Below, in pieces: positions 34,801 to 48,055 of a stretch of DNA of 64,000 nucleotides (the first letter of the stretch is position 1; the number at the start of each line of letters is the position of its first letter). Position numbers and translations under genes: made by a program. Source of the DNA: Primula veris (lineage: Eukaryota > Streptophyta > Magnoliopsida > Ericales > Primulaceae). Under the pieces are notes generated by a model. The model saw nothing but the letters and a program-made list of their open reading frames with translations. It had not been told where the DNA came from and ran no database searches. Where the stretch lies: NCBI GenBank assembly GCA_963682055.1, contig OY821740.1:46768795-46832794 (forward strand), written 5' to 3'.

Positions 34801-37800
34801 CAATACAAGACTAAAAAGTAGGGTTAGATAAAGCTTTGTACACACTAACTTATTACTATTAAGTTTCAATAATCTACACCAACCTATAAAACTGAGCAAT
34901 TCATACCCGAACCTTAAATCAATAAAAAATCATTTTGTAAACTAATTAGAAAAAACCCGCAAGTCGGGGGCTAAATAAAAAACCAAAATTGAATAGTGTG
35001 GAAAAAATAAGAACCATCATAGAAGAGTGTCCAAATAATTTGTATTCGTAAATATTTAATACCCCAACCTATGATTTGTTCTACTTTTTACACATTTAGT
35101 CTACTAATTCGTCAAAAGCTGTAACGTCACTTAAGTAATTACTAATTTGCGTTAGAGATCTGATGATACTCTATGGACAAAACTTTTAATTTTCCCTTAT
35201 AACTTCAGAATTTACCTTCTTGTCATGACCAGCACTAGCTAGTAACTTCCCATCTGAAGAAAAATGGCAGCACGTAACTTTGTTTCTTGTCCTTATACAA
35301 CCAACCTCTCCAAATGAAAACCCTGAAATAGAGATTATGACAACTTGTAAGAAAAATTATATAAGAATACAAAAGTAAGCACGGGATACAAGTATATAAT
35401 ACCTTTAGAAGGCTCTGTTTTATGTTCAGTAAGGCCTCCTTGTTTTAAGGAGCCATACTTTTCTCTCCCATCTCCTCCATCGGGAGAGAGAAATGAATCC
35501 ATGTTATCGTCTAGACAACCGACATCTCCAAAATGTTCCATATCATCCTACACAAACAGCCAACTCAATTTTAAATCTTAATTCATAATAATTCCGCTTA
35601 GACTGCATATCCATCAATACGGACTTCTTACTTGAAAATAACTTAGCCAGCAGATATTGAAGAAAAAAAATATTTTTTGAATCAAAGAGATCTATCAAAA
35701 CCAGAAGAATTTATATGAAAAAATAAATGGTCACGAAGAAAAGCACTATAACAGAATCCCCCATATTTAATCCATCTTCCGGAACCAAATTTTCAGATAA
35801 TACTTGCAAAAGCCTTGTTTGATTACAACATTTAAGGTGAGCTAATGTTTTTCTTTATAAGTTATACTTCATTCAGTTGACCAGCTTAAAAGATGAGATT
35901 ATCCGGTTCTGTCTAAAAGAGCTAGAAACTTTGAAGTGGATGCACCTAAGCCTCTTTTTATCTTTTCCAAAACTTACAAGATTCAGCTAATTTGTGTAAA
36001 AGCTACAACCCAACAAGCCGACAATATCCTGTAAAGAAGTAAATACCTGCGTACTTGTTTTTTACTTTTTTCAAACAAGAAATTGATGATAATAGGTGAA
36101 TTTTTTTTTAAGTTAAACACTCAAGGGCATGCAACCATGCAACAATGACCAACTTTTCAAAATTAATCATATAAACAGAGAAGACAGTCCGAAATAGAAG
36201 AAAAGTATTCAAAATAAATATTTGGACCATATCGGAACTGTCCATAAATGCTTAATAAAAAATAATATCTGATCAAGAAGGAAACGGGACCATAACACAA
36301 ATGTCCATATTAATTCCAACTTCGGAAACCATATTACTCGGATATTATAAAATAGGATGGATTCACTCAATATTCTGCAAGACATTCTTCAAATAATTGT
36401 CAATCTCACACTAAAAGACATAAGCTAATTACTTACTAGCTGATTTGTGGACGAAGCGAGACCGGCTCCTTCAGCACCATACATCATCATGCTTTTTGAA
36501 CCGCTGTTTACATGTTGCAGACTGCTTCCATCACCAGGTGTGTGAGTGGACTGAGGGGAGTTTGGTGAGGGACCCGCAGTATTTGCGGTACCGGTACTAT
36601 TGGCAGGTCCAGAAGAAGAGTGTGGTTTCCTTTTGCGGGTATTCTACATCAAATATGAAATTGTCAGACGAACATTAAATTCTTCCCCTGGCAAAAAGAA
36701 AACGGGGAAGCAGAAAACCAAGATTATATAAAAGACGGTGAATTGCAGCAATGGTCCTCATATATAGGCATGAGATTTTAATGTGGTTCCCACCGCTTTA
36801 ACCGCAACAAAATTGGTCCTCGAAGTTCAATAAGTACTCCAATAGTCCACGTGCCCTCAATTACAACAGTATTAGTCCTCATAGTTCCGGTAAGTTACAC
36901 AGGCTAACCCTTCCCATCGGAACCAATATTACTATACATATAATATAGGGACCACTTATGTAAGCTATCTAAAATGTGGGGACTATAAATGTTCCTTACT
37001 CAAACTTTTGGAACAAATAATTTTTTTTAACCTACGAGTATAGTAACCATTACTGTTATAAATGAAGCAATGGGTATTTGATTTTCATTGAAATCTGATC
37101 TGATGTACTGGACTATTGTTGTACTTCACCCCATAGAAAGAAAAAAACAGGAAACATCAACGAGTCTCTTCAATAAATTTTCATACACTAGATCTTAAGA
37201 ACCAAGTATAACCTGTTGAAGTTGCTGTTGCTGTTGCTGCAACTGATCCTGTTGTTGAGACGAAGTCTGTTGCATTTGGGCCATCTTCATCTATTTCCGC
37301 ATAACAACAAAACAAAAATGTTTATAGAATCTAATGAACTGATTCTTGCAAGTTCTCATAGCAAATAGATAAGTATTGAAAATTCAAAATGCTAGTCAAT
37401 ACTATAAAATTATTAATTTACCTTAGGCGAAGCAGATTGCACAGGGGAACATATAGATACATCATTTCTAGGTGGCTGACCATCTTTGACATTTATATTC
37501 CCCCTTGACAAACCAGAAAACCCGAAACTAGGCGACGTTCCAAGGTTTCCTTGTGCCTGAGCTTGTGCTAAGACTTGCTGCTGAGATGCCAACATAAACT
37601 GATTTTGATTCTGCATATTTGGCCTTTGTACCTGTAAACCACTTGGTCGAAATTGGTCAAATCCCTGGGAACATGGCGAAACATAGTGGTCAAAGGAAAT
37701 TTATCAGTTAAAAACTGGAAAAAAAAATCCTAGTAAGATTCAGAATTACTCACAGTTAAAGGCCAACCCTTCAAGGGTAAACCACTGACACCTTGATTTA

Positions 37801-40800
37801 AACCTGAGAATATAATTCCACAAGAATCAGAAGGAGCCCATACTTATTGAGATACACCAAATCTTCCAAAAGGAAATGCAAAAGCTTGGCCGGAATATAA
37901 TAAAAATTATAATCGTGAAAAAAGGGGAAAGGAACTAAGTAAAGTACTGTCATCCTAAGATTATTGATTCATCTTTCCAAAAAGGTGATTTCATTGGTTA
38001 ATACGTCTGACTTGAATACGAGAATCATAAATGAAATACTAAATTACTTGAGAGAATCATAAATACATTCTTCTAAAAAACATTTCCAAACAGATCTTTT
38101 AACATAAACTCTAAGAACTCACTCGACCAGTAATTCTCTCATTAACGAATGCACTCACCCGCAACATTAATTCCTGAATCATACGCTAAAAAGTAAAGTA
38201 ACTCATAATTTGAATTCAATTTCTACACACCAAGAACAGTAAGTTTCCAAATATATGTCTATATTAATATTAAAAGAAAAACAGTTCAACAACCAAAATA
38301 CTATAAAGCCACTACATTCTCACTGCTATTCACATACCAGCACCACCCAAGCCAGACTTAGATTGTAGAATAGCTTGCCCATACATTGATGAATGATCCA
38401 TTGACATCGATTTCTGAGTTGGTCCCATGTTAACCTCCTGTTTAATTTCCTAAAAACCAAAAATATCATATTGTCAACAAGGTGCCACAGATTTTGATAT
38501 AGATATAAAAAGCTAAATTTTGAGAATATTCTTCGCTTCATCACCGTAGTCATTTGATTACGTCCCTGCATTTGTTGTAAAGCAACCGACATGCCCCCAG
38601 AATTGCCTTGTGTCAGCTGGCTGAAACATCCAAAAGGACAAAACACCTCAACCATTATACGAAATGATTGAAAAAATAAAGACTTGGTGAGAAGAACTAG
38701 GTAAACATAGACCTTGTCTGGTTGCAGATTTTAGCTCAGCATTTTTGCTTCAAATTTGGACTGAATTTAGTTTACTATCTTATTTGCTTAAAAACTGGAC
38801 CAAAGGGCTCTACTCTTAGGATTTGTCAGTTTAGGACAAAAATGTCCTTGTTTTAGTTGCAATTTTTTACTTTTTACAAGATTGACTGCATCCGGTTGCG
38901 GCTTAACGCACTCCAAATACTGAAAATAAAAGCAAAAGAAGTTGACCTAAAAGCTCCAACCAGACACACCAATAACATTGCTTACCCTTGATGATTAGTT
39001 GCTGACTTGAGAAGGGCCATTCTATTAGCATCCAATATAGCAGGAGAATTCTCAGAATCCATGGAGTGATTAGGGTGTTTCATTTGTTCTTCGTACATTT
39101 TCATAGCCATTACACTAGCAGATGGTTGCGCCCCGTTCATTCTTTCCGAATTTATTGCATTATTTATAGGACCACCAATAGGAAGATTATTAGGATCCCT
39201 TCTTTGCAACTGAGCGTTTCGTTGTTGCATTAATTGCATCTGTTGCATTTGCAGTTGTTGCTCTCTTACTTTTGTTTGATGAGTCTGTGTTGGCATTCAA
39301 TAAAATAAGCACAAAGGTTGAATTTTTTTTGTGGTGGCCGAAAAGTTATTAGTAACACTTAAAAGCTCATGTTACTATGTTAGTATCATTTGGTAAACAT
39401 TGAGAAGGATGTTAGTATCATTTGGTAAGCTATATTAGTAACACTTAAAAGCTCATGTTACTCATGTTACTATGTTAGTAACACTTAAAATAACTGTTAT
39501 AAAATTAGTGTATGACGAAAACTTTACATTTTTTAACCATTTCAGAATAACTGGTATATTAAGGTCCCATACGTAATAAGTTGGAAGTGGGTATAAGCAT
39601 AGGCAATTTAATCTTGGATGGTTTAATTGAAGCTTTTAAGCAAATAAGCTGGACATTTAGTTACAACTAGCAACTTGTTCATAAGAAATTTAAAATACAA
39701 AACTACATCCACCTTAATGCTTCTAGCTAATGCACGCCATAAGCAAACAGAAAAACTCAACGTTAAAGATGGACAGCCAAATACAGTCCAGATTTAAGCA
39801 AAAGAGCAAAGCTAAAAAAAACTGGGATTTTCTGATTTTTTTCGGACTTATACAGGCTTGTTTGGCTGCACTTTCTTTTAAGCGAACAAACGAAAATTTA
39901 TGAGGTCAAGTAAAAACCTGGGTTAATATAATCTCAAAGCTTCTAGTTCTCTCGAGATGATAAAGACAGAGAAGCTCAGATTTTATGCTGGTCAACCAAA
40001 TGTAGTCCCATTTAAGCAACAAAGTGAAAAATCTGAGCTTAAAAGCTACAACCAAACTATGCCTGAATATTACTAAAAATTGCACTCAACACGGCCTGAG
40101 AAAGACAGACAGGAACATGCTTTTCTCAAAAGAAACAAAGCTAAGTGCTAATTTTGTCCAAAAGCCAAAAAAAAAGTGATAAAACCTTGCCATGCTTCTT
40201 TCAGATGACAGTTTCTTACTTAAATTTCTAAAAAGAGTATATTTACAAACAAACACCAGTTCTACTTCTATGTAAATTTGGAAAGCCATAATGCTTTTTA
40301 GGTTCATTCAAACATGTAGGTTAACCCAAAGTGGACGCACATGAAAGAAACAAAAACAGTAATTGTAATGACCATAGTGAAAGAGATAAATTTTCAGAGA
40401 CACCTCTATGTATGCTGCTGCAGGTTCGGAATGTTTCTCATTTGTACGTGCAATGAATATGTCCCAAAAAACAGACCACCACTCGAAAAGAAATCCACCA
40501 GGTGCATCAATTGCTACATATTTGAAATTATTAAAACACAGAAGATAGTAAAAGAAGCTCTAGCTTTAATTTGTCAAATTTGTTTAGTACACTTTAATAA
40601 AGTGATGAAGATATGTGCATATTATTAGACTATGAATTATGTAAAACCATATAAAATAGAATAGATAAAAGTATTACCGACTGGATCAGTAGCAACTTTC
40701 CCTTCAGTCATGAAAGTTTTTGCAGAATTGTGCAATTTCCTTTTCAACAAGTAGTCGTGAATGTAGACGTCAAGCCTAACCAACATGATTAAGAAAATAA

Positions 40801-41586
40801 AATTTAAGGACATCAAAATTACAAATCTAAGCTAATTAGAGCAAACCCCTTTATAGTAATGCCACGTCTTACTATGAATGAAGTAGTACGAGTTTAAAGA
40901 GTGATGATAGCAACACAAACACTCGTAAAACCGTCCAGCGCTTTGTAAAGTAATGGTAGAAATATGTGATTTAATTAACAGTAGAAACAGTAAGATGTGC
41001 CACATGAGAAAATATACACTGTCCTAAACCGTCTTGCCATATTAATTCGATACGTTGCCTTAGACTGGCTAGGAGAGACAAACATTTTCTTATCTATTTT
41101 TTATATTTCTTAAATAGTAACGCAGACAAACCGCGAATCTAACTCAAGGAAGAACCTAGTAGGAGTACCTTGTGGGATTTTAAATTACCTTTTCCATGGA
41201 ATCTACCAACGTATTACCTCGATCAATTGATCGTTAAGGTAAACATAAACCAAAAACATTAGGACCTGATTCCCAATTACTCTACACCATAACTTGGCGC
41301 GAATAGTAACAAAAAGACGCTATTTAAGATAATAATTACGAAATAAAGTTAGAATATAACCGACACGTGCTTTCTCAAATAAAACCGATGATAAAACTAT
41401 GGAGAACACGAAAATTGATAGAACAATAATCAGTATATGCATCTAATCTCCTTTCCCAATTACTACAACCGTCAAATTCTTCTTAAATTAGAAACAATAA
41501 GCATATTAATCACCCAAAAACGACAAAACCTCATAAAGGAAAAAATAGGCCTACATCTTATCCGCTTCCCAATTACTCTGCGCCAT
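31820..41586 (-). CDS. LUH: LEUNIG_HOMOLOG-type transcriptional co-repressor, 774 aa, 17 exons
   Basis: LUG/LUH are nuclear Groucho/TLE-like co-repressors that work through the SEUSS adaptor in flower, embryo and seed-mucilage development. Seventeen exons fit in phase, starting 41555-41586, 40678-40775, 40404-40513 and 38986-39284, then 38545-38620, 38338-38449, 37754-37803, 37422-37664, 37213-37290, 36437-36643, 35403-35547, 35216-35322, 34501-34650, 34219-34374, 33594-33713, 32813-33010 and 31820-31963, 2325 nt in all. The N-terminus is [12 protein letters not shown] LisH/LUFS domain follows ([38 protein letters not shown]). Next come a Gln/Met-rich spacer, a second poly-Gln stretch, the basic RKRK motif and acidic DDM segments. 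The C-terminal WD40 propeller begins near residue 484 and ends [16 protein letters not shown] and [15 protein letters not shown] favour LUH over LUG. All splice sites are GT-AG and no stop is seen. Confidence 0.93.
33267..33306. repeat. CG dinucleotide run joined to a G-run in LUH intron
   Basis: An alternating TGCGCGCGCGCGCG tract runs straight into G-runs of seven, six and eight bases separated by single Ts. The alternating tract can form Z-DNA and the G-runs can form a G-quadruplex on the plus strand, which is the template strand for LUH. Confidence 0.85.
33862..34175. repeat. possible MITE-like insertion in LUH intron
   Basis: The block carries repeated phrases of the type TGAGGACCAACAGTGTTGC and TGAGGACAAATAGTGTTGC. 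Its ends look imperfectly inverted (TTAGGTAAAATTCA on the left; TGTAATTCACCCTAA on the right). A block with similar GGTCCTC wording lies in another LUH intron near 36750-36985. I found no clean target duplication. Confidence 0.35.
41270..41475 (-). repeat. decayed copies of LUH exon 1 inside LUH intron 1
   Basis: True exon 1 reads ATGGCGCAGAGTAATTGGGA on the minus strand after a GCGCCAAAATT leader. At 41270-41303 the same strand reads GCGCCAAGTT then ATGGTGTAGAGTAATTGGGA, so codon 3 is a TAG stop. A third, poorer match with TAGTAATTGGGAA lies near 41450-41470. Both lie between exon 1 and exon 2, so they are intronic relics of a local duplication that included the start codon and leader. Confidence 0.72.
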
Positions 41587-41768
41587 AATTTTGGCGCGAA
41601 CACGAACAAAACAAAGCTATACAACGATCAGTGCACTTCTCTCCACCCAATACCTACAAAACGGAACTTGATCACAAAAGATTCAGAAAAAGATTAAACG
41701 TAACAACGAGAAGATATTACCCAAGGAGATAGATCAAATCTTCCTCAATCATGTTGTTTGCTTGCAGT

Positions 41769-41944
41769 GTTTTAAACCGACTATTTTTAAAAAAGACTTC
41801 ATCAATATAAAAGCCGAAAAGCAAGCAAGAAAACCAAAATCGAGTTTTTTTGCAACGTTTTAAACCGACTATTTTTAAAAAAGACTTCATCAATATAAAA
41901 GCCGAAAAGCAAGCAAGAAAACCAAAATCGAGTTTTTTTGCAAC
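41769..41944. repeat. perfect 88-bp tandem duplication upstream of LUH start
   Basis: Two adjacent copies of an 88-bp unit (41769-41856 and 41857-41944) start GTTTTAAACCGACTATTTTT and look identical. They lie about 180-360 bp upstream of the LUH ATG, within the likely 5' leader or proximal promoter. Their identity implies a recent event. Confidence 0.92.
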
Positions 41945-42449
41945 TAAAAATCCATATTCAAGAATCACCATGAAAACAAAAAAATGTACTTCATCACACT
42001 ATGACAACAATATAAGACAAAAATTACACCAAATTGCGAAATAGATAGTATTATTTTAAGAAAAACTGATCAAAATTCACTAACAATTTGTGATCATTAC
42101 AGAACCTGCAAACACTGAACCAATTCAAAATTTGATAAGTATTTACTTAATTAACTTGGTTTAAGTCGTCTAGGGTTTAACTAAAACCTCAAATTTGTCA
42201 AACAAAAAGCAACTATAGAGTTTAATAAATCATAATTACACCAAATTACCAAAAAAAAAACGAGTTTCTCATGTAAATTAACCAAAATTCTTCAAAAACT
42301 ATGAAAATAAAAAAAAACATAAGCACTATAAAATCAGTAGTAAAAAACATTAATTCAACTAAATTGCATTGAATTATGAAATGAAATAAGATAATTTTAA
42401 TGATCAGGATCCAAATTGCCTCACCTCTGCTTTTATATATTGATAAGTT

Positions 42450-42513
42450 GATAAATATATATATATAAATAAAATATAATTATATAAATATAAATATAAA
42501 AATATAGATATAG

Positions 42514-42547
<34 letters not shown>

Positions 42548-42548
42548 C
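42450..42548. repeat. AT-rich and GA microsatellite upstream of LUH
   Basis: A compound run of AT/ATA units ends in a GAGAGAGAGAGAGAGAGA tract. Read on the LUH strand this gives a CT run upstream of the gene, a layout often seen in plant promoters. Confidence 0.8.
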
Positions 42549-42694
42549 TATCTGGCACAGCTGTACTAAGAGAACTCATTGTTTATAAAGAGTGAAAAGT
42601 TTTGTCACGGTTAGTGACCGAACCTCAGGTTCGGAAATATAAACAACTTTCTTTAAACGGCGTTTTTTAATAGGTTCGGAGTTAGGCTCGGGAG

Positions 42695-43225
42695 GTTATT
42701 GGAGCGTCGTTTATACTAACGCGTGTGTTATACGAAGGGCTTTTTATTGTGATTATCTGGTTTTCTTACTTGGTGCTTAATGTTTTAGATTTGACATCAT
42801 TAGTCATTCATTGTTTGGTTATGGTCCGAGTTGTTCGTATTCTTCTACGTTTTACTAGTTTGGCAGCCTATTGGAGCGTGTTTATTTTAACGCATGTGTT
42901 ATACGAAGGGGTTTTATTGTGATTATTTTGTTTTCTTAGTTGGGGCTTATTGTTTCATATTTGGCAACGTTAGTCATTTACTCATTCATTTTTTTATAAA
43001 TGGTCCAAGTTATTTATATACTTCTACGTTTTACTAGTTTGACAGTCTATTGGATCATGTTTATTTTAACGTCTGTATTATACGATGGGGTTTTATAGTA
43101 ATTATTTGATTTTCTTACTTGGGGCTTATTGTTTCATATTTGGCAACGTTAGTCATTTACTCGTTCATTTTTTTTATAAATGGTCCGAGTTGTTCATATA
43201 CTCGCTTTTACTGGTTTGGTAACTT
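42695..43225. repeat. about 175-bp tandem repeat, three copies
   Basis: Three successive diverged copies start with a TTGGAGCGT-like segment near 42699, 42870 and 43050. Each continues through TTATACGA-GGG-TTTTATTGTGATTAT, then GGTTTTCTTACTTGG-like and TGGTCCGAGTTGTTC-like sequence. Spacing is about 171 and 180 bp. No coding similarity is visible. Confidence 0.75.
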
Positions 43226-43229
43226 TTTT

Positions 43230-46200
43230 TCATTTTTCATTTTTCATTATGAATGTGAATGTCTTAACTCTCGTGTATGTTGGTTGATTTCTTATGCTAT
43301 ATATGTATAAATAAACCATAAGTTAAATTATTATTGTTACTTTAATTACGATAGTTTGTGATTGCACGTATCCATAAAAAAAATTGAGAAAATATTTCAG
43401 AAAATCTAATCGTTATTTATGTTTGCTAAGAGTTGATGAACTAATATTTAATAGTATTCTAAAAACGGTCTAGTCGACGATTAGTTGCGGCGACTCGACT
43501 AATACTAGTTGGTCTAAATTAGTCGTTGAAGAAGTCAACGATGGCCAACGAAATGATTAGTCGTGTTAATCAAACTAGTCGGCGACTAATCATCGATTAC
43601 TCGTTTAAGGATGATAAATCATTCAAATAAAATTATTTGGGGATGCCTCGTACACTAGATTATATCAGTTATGATATATATGTATAGGTAATATGTAAGT
43701 TAAATAATCATTGTTACTTTAGTCACAGTTTAGGCGTTCAATAAGAAGATTTTTACGACAAGATATGTGATATAAGATAACCCTAGTCTACTTTCAGTTA
43801 CAACATCTCTATATTATAACCAAAATGATAGTTAGTTATTGCACAATAACCGTTAAATTTTTTTGAGAAAATGTTCCGAATCTAATCTAAATATTTGTTT
43901 ACTAACAGTCGATGCACTATTAATATATTAAACTACAAGGATACACAAAATATTAATATACTTTAAACACTGAAAGAAATTATAGTTTCGTAATCGTCAC
44001 TATATAGTATATTTCCATTATAAACAAATTGTTTAAGAAATAGTTAATGATTGTCGACACGCATGATTTTTACTAGTTAATGTTGAGTTATGTCGGAAAC
44101 TACGACGGCTTAACATAATTTTAAGTTTCCATACTCGTGAATGTCTATTTTATTTTCATAATAAATTGTTTGTTCAAGAAAGTGCTAGAAATCATCGACA
44201 TGTATTTATTAGTTATTGAGTTATTGCTAACTTTTTGTTCAAAAAAAAGGACCAAATTGGGGGTTTTACTGTATCAATTGAAAATTGTAAAAACATACTA
44301 GTAGCTAGCTTTTCTCCAAATGTGGGGGACCTTAACAAAACCCTGTTAAAAAATTGAGCAGCTTTGGTAGGGAAATGAAATAATATTATCAAATTTCGTG
44401 CACTAAACGCGTGTACTAAGCTGACGTGGAAGCCAATTAGGAAGTGACACTATATAAGTTCTCAATTTTTATGGCTAGGGACTGGCCCAGTCAATTTAAG
44501 AAAATAAAGTAAATACTTTCTTATTTTCGTCTATTTTCTTTTTTGGTTTAAAACAAAACAAGTTCTCATTAATTTTGTGATTTTGGTTAAGGAGTTGGTC
44601 TACATTTTGGCATTTTTTGCAAGTCTGGAAACACAATTACTTCTATTTATTGAAAATGTACCAAATGTATGTCTCGGCACATCTCCTTTGCTATTATAGT
44701 TATGGTAATTTATGATTGAATCATTAATTTTCTTCATTTATTTCATTGTAAATTGATAAACATGAAACAAATGTTCTTGTTAACATTGTATCTGGCTCAA
44801 AAAATCAATTGTTTAAAGCTTTTATAGGACAAAAACTAATCGTCCCATGTCCATTCCGTATATGCAAAGAATCATAATTGATAATTGGTCATGAATTTTT
44901 TAACGTTTGTTATTCGAGTCATCTAATTTTTTCCGTGTAAACATATATTTTAATCTAATCGCTTATTGCATATCCAATTACTAAAACATTGATTTTTTTC
45001 ACCATTGTTCTACATATATCTTCGAAAAAACAAACCACACAAATAATATCAATCACGTATAATTTGTTTGTTCCTAACTAATACGGGAATTCAATCTTTC
45101 ACTAAAATACAATGTACTTTAAATTTTCAATATTTTTCAATTAATTCATAACTTGTTAAACCATGAATTTATATACTTTATATTTGAAGTAAAAAGAATA
45201 ATGTATAACATATTATCATGATTCAATTTCTAAAAGAAGAACCTTTAGACTTAAATTATAACATATCCATAGATGATATAAACAAAACACGTATATAAAG
45301 CATTGAACATTGACAAACAAAATTAACATCATTAGTGCCAAGAATTGGAGAGCATGGTGATAAGAATGTGGAATTTATGTCAAACATTTATGGAAATAAA
45401 CCTTACTGCAATATTGAACTAATGGAAATAAATTTATTTAAAATCCACAGTATTTGAGTCTTTTCTTTTTCCTAATGTGGGCCCATCATTAAAGTTTGCT
45501 TAATCCAATAGCCAATAATCATAATGGACAATTAATTCACATTAGTTTTTCAAATATTAGCCATGCCAAACTCTAAAAGTCCATATCCAGAAACAATTTA
45601 TTTCTCAAAACCAAGGGAGGTTTGTTAACTTAATTTGTTTACATGATTTTTTTTTTTACAACTTTTGCAAATTTAGAATATCTCCGTAATCCAAATATTA
45701 TTCTTCTATTCTTTATCCCATCATGTCTTTTTGTTTATTTTCATTCAAATTTTAAATTTTTACAACTTATTTTGCAAATTTATAAGATTTTATATTATAT
45801 TGTATTCAAAATTTAAAACATTTGTAAATAATATTGTTTTAGACAATTTTTTAAATATTTAATGTTTAATTTACACTAATTTATACATTTATTCCAAAAT
45901 AAATTGCGTATGAATTTTTTTTAAAAATAATTATTAAAATACATTGATACATGGGATATATTAATTGTATAATTTTTTTAAAGTTTTTTATATATTTTTT
46001 TTAATAGTTAAAAAATATAAATATAATATTTGGAATATTAATAATGGGACCCTTTAAGATGCACAGGCGGTTGGTGGGTCTCACAAAACACACACTGTAG
46101 TACTGTCAAAGTTAACAAGCAAAGACATGTGACACGTCATTAAATAAGTACGTACATTCACAACACAAACTCAGAAGAATCTACCTTGAACAAATTAATA

Positions 46201-48055
46201 TTTCAGATAAACGGCATGTATCTATCATATATGATGACTACATCCCCTCTTTCTTAGATTTTTATTTTTTTTATCATGTATTTTAAATACTACTATTTAT
46301 TGAAAATACTAACCCAGTCATTCTCATATATTATCTTCGTCTCAAAATATTGAAACTCTATGTATCTACGTGCATTTTTAATCGATAAATATCTCGTATT
46401 TAAATTGTTGAAATATAAATTTTAAAATTTTATTCATATAACTTAACATTTTAACCATGCGATTATCTTTTAAACAATTCGATTTCGACAAATTAAATAT
46501 GATTTATTTGTCGGTCAAAATTGTATAAAGAGCATCTCAATATTTTAGTACTTACCCAGGGAGTACGAAGTTTCATCTTAACATTGTCTTTTAATGTCTA
46601 TCGCCAATGATTGTATTTTAGGCAAATTACAATCACCTAAATATGCACTATCCGAAATCCAAAATTTTGCAGTTAATCCTCTCTTTTTTTTCTTCAGTTT
46701 AATGACATTTTAGCATATATTGCTGGTTTTGATAGCTTTGTTTTGGTTACTAATTCTTTTAAGTCGTGTATTTTTCTAGAAGATATAATTATTTATTACA
46801 TTATATGTATCAAATTTGTGTTGGCAAAAAAACTTACAAGAAAACTCAAAAATTAAATTGCTTCACAGAGCCGGTTTTGGGAAAAAGCTGAAGGGTATAC
46901 AACAGATATGGTAGCATATATATGTTCCAAAAGCTGAAGTTTCATATTTATCATTTTTTTCACTTGTTTGTGTTTTTTGTACTTTGTATTGCTACTGATT
47001 GATGTTTCATCAAAATTAATTTGCAGTAAATGTATGCCACCGCAACAACATTCATAAAAAAAAAATACATTTTCCAACATGTGACTTTCTTTTTTAGCAA
47101 AAGTACTATTCCTTGATAAAACAGTTTACTCCAACAAAGACCATCACCGGTATATCTAAATTGAATTTCGTGCAAAAGTATACATTATACAATGTAATCG
47201 AAAGAATAACTATTGCGTTAATCGGAAAAAAGACTACTGCATAATATAACACACACTCAAGTAAAATAACAAACACACAATGCTGCATTTCATCCCAGAA
47301 GCAGTTGTTAATTCGAATACTTGCTATACATCTTCGAGATTATCGCCACTTATACAAATTGATGCAATTCCCAGCACTTATAAGCAATATAATAAGCCGT
47401 ACACCACAAAATAGCAGGTAAAACTTAGCTGACTAACAACACCTCTGTATGAGTTACCTTTACGAGGAAACCACTCCATGACAACAAACCGACAAAATCC
47501 AATCTTGCTTAATCTACAGCTTTTAAGCCATGTACAATGTAGAGAATGGAGTATTAATTATAAAATTAACAAAAGTCATAAGATACCCCAATTGGAAAGA
47601 ATACGACGTATACACACTAGATATACAATACAAGTTAAAGTCCACTACCTTCCCATGAAATCGTATAACATTAAGGAATTGTTTGGCTGCTGACTTTGAA
47701 TCAAATAAGTTGGATTTAATGGGGGTTGAGAAAAGGCAAGATTCACCCGCCCTTGAATTAAAATAGAGAATCTAAAATATGCGACACTATATTCCACTGG
47801 CCAAGGACACGCTTAATTCGAACTGGAATATCATTTGAACTTTACAAAACCCAACCAAACAAGGACTAAGCAACGAGGACTTGTATGGCTGCAGGTATTA
47901 AACAAATTTTGAGGGTTGAGGAAAAAGATGGATTCATCAAGCTTAAAGCTTCTATCTTTCTGCTCAGCTTTTTAAAGGTGGTCAACCAATACATCCTAGA
48001 TTTTGCAGAGAAAAATAGAGAGGCAAAAAAGCTTAAGAATGCAATCCAACAAGGC
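43230..48055. other. AT-rich intergenic DNA, no gene seen
   Basis: I see no gene. A patch at 43465-43605 is unusually rich in GTCG/CGAC and TAGTCG motifs in both orientations and can partly fold back (AGTCGACGATTAGT against ACTAATCATCGATTACT). Short frames near 46853-47288 show no family similarity. The last few hundred bases should include the transporter's 3' untranslated region. Confidence 0.4.
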
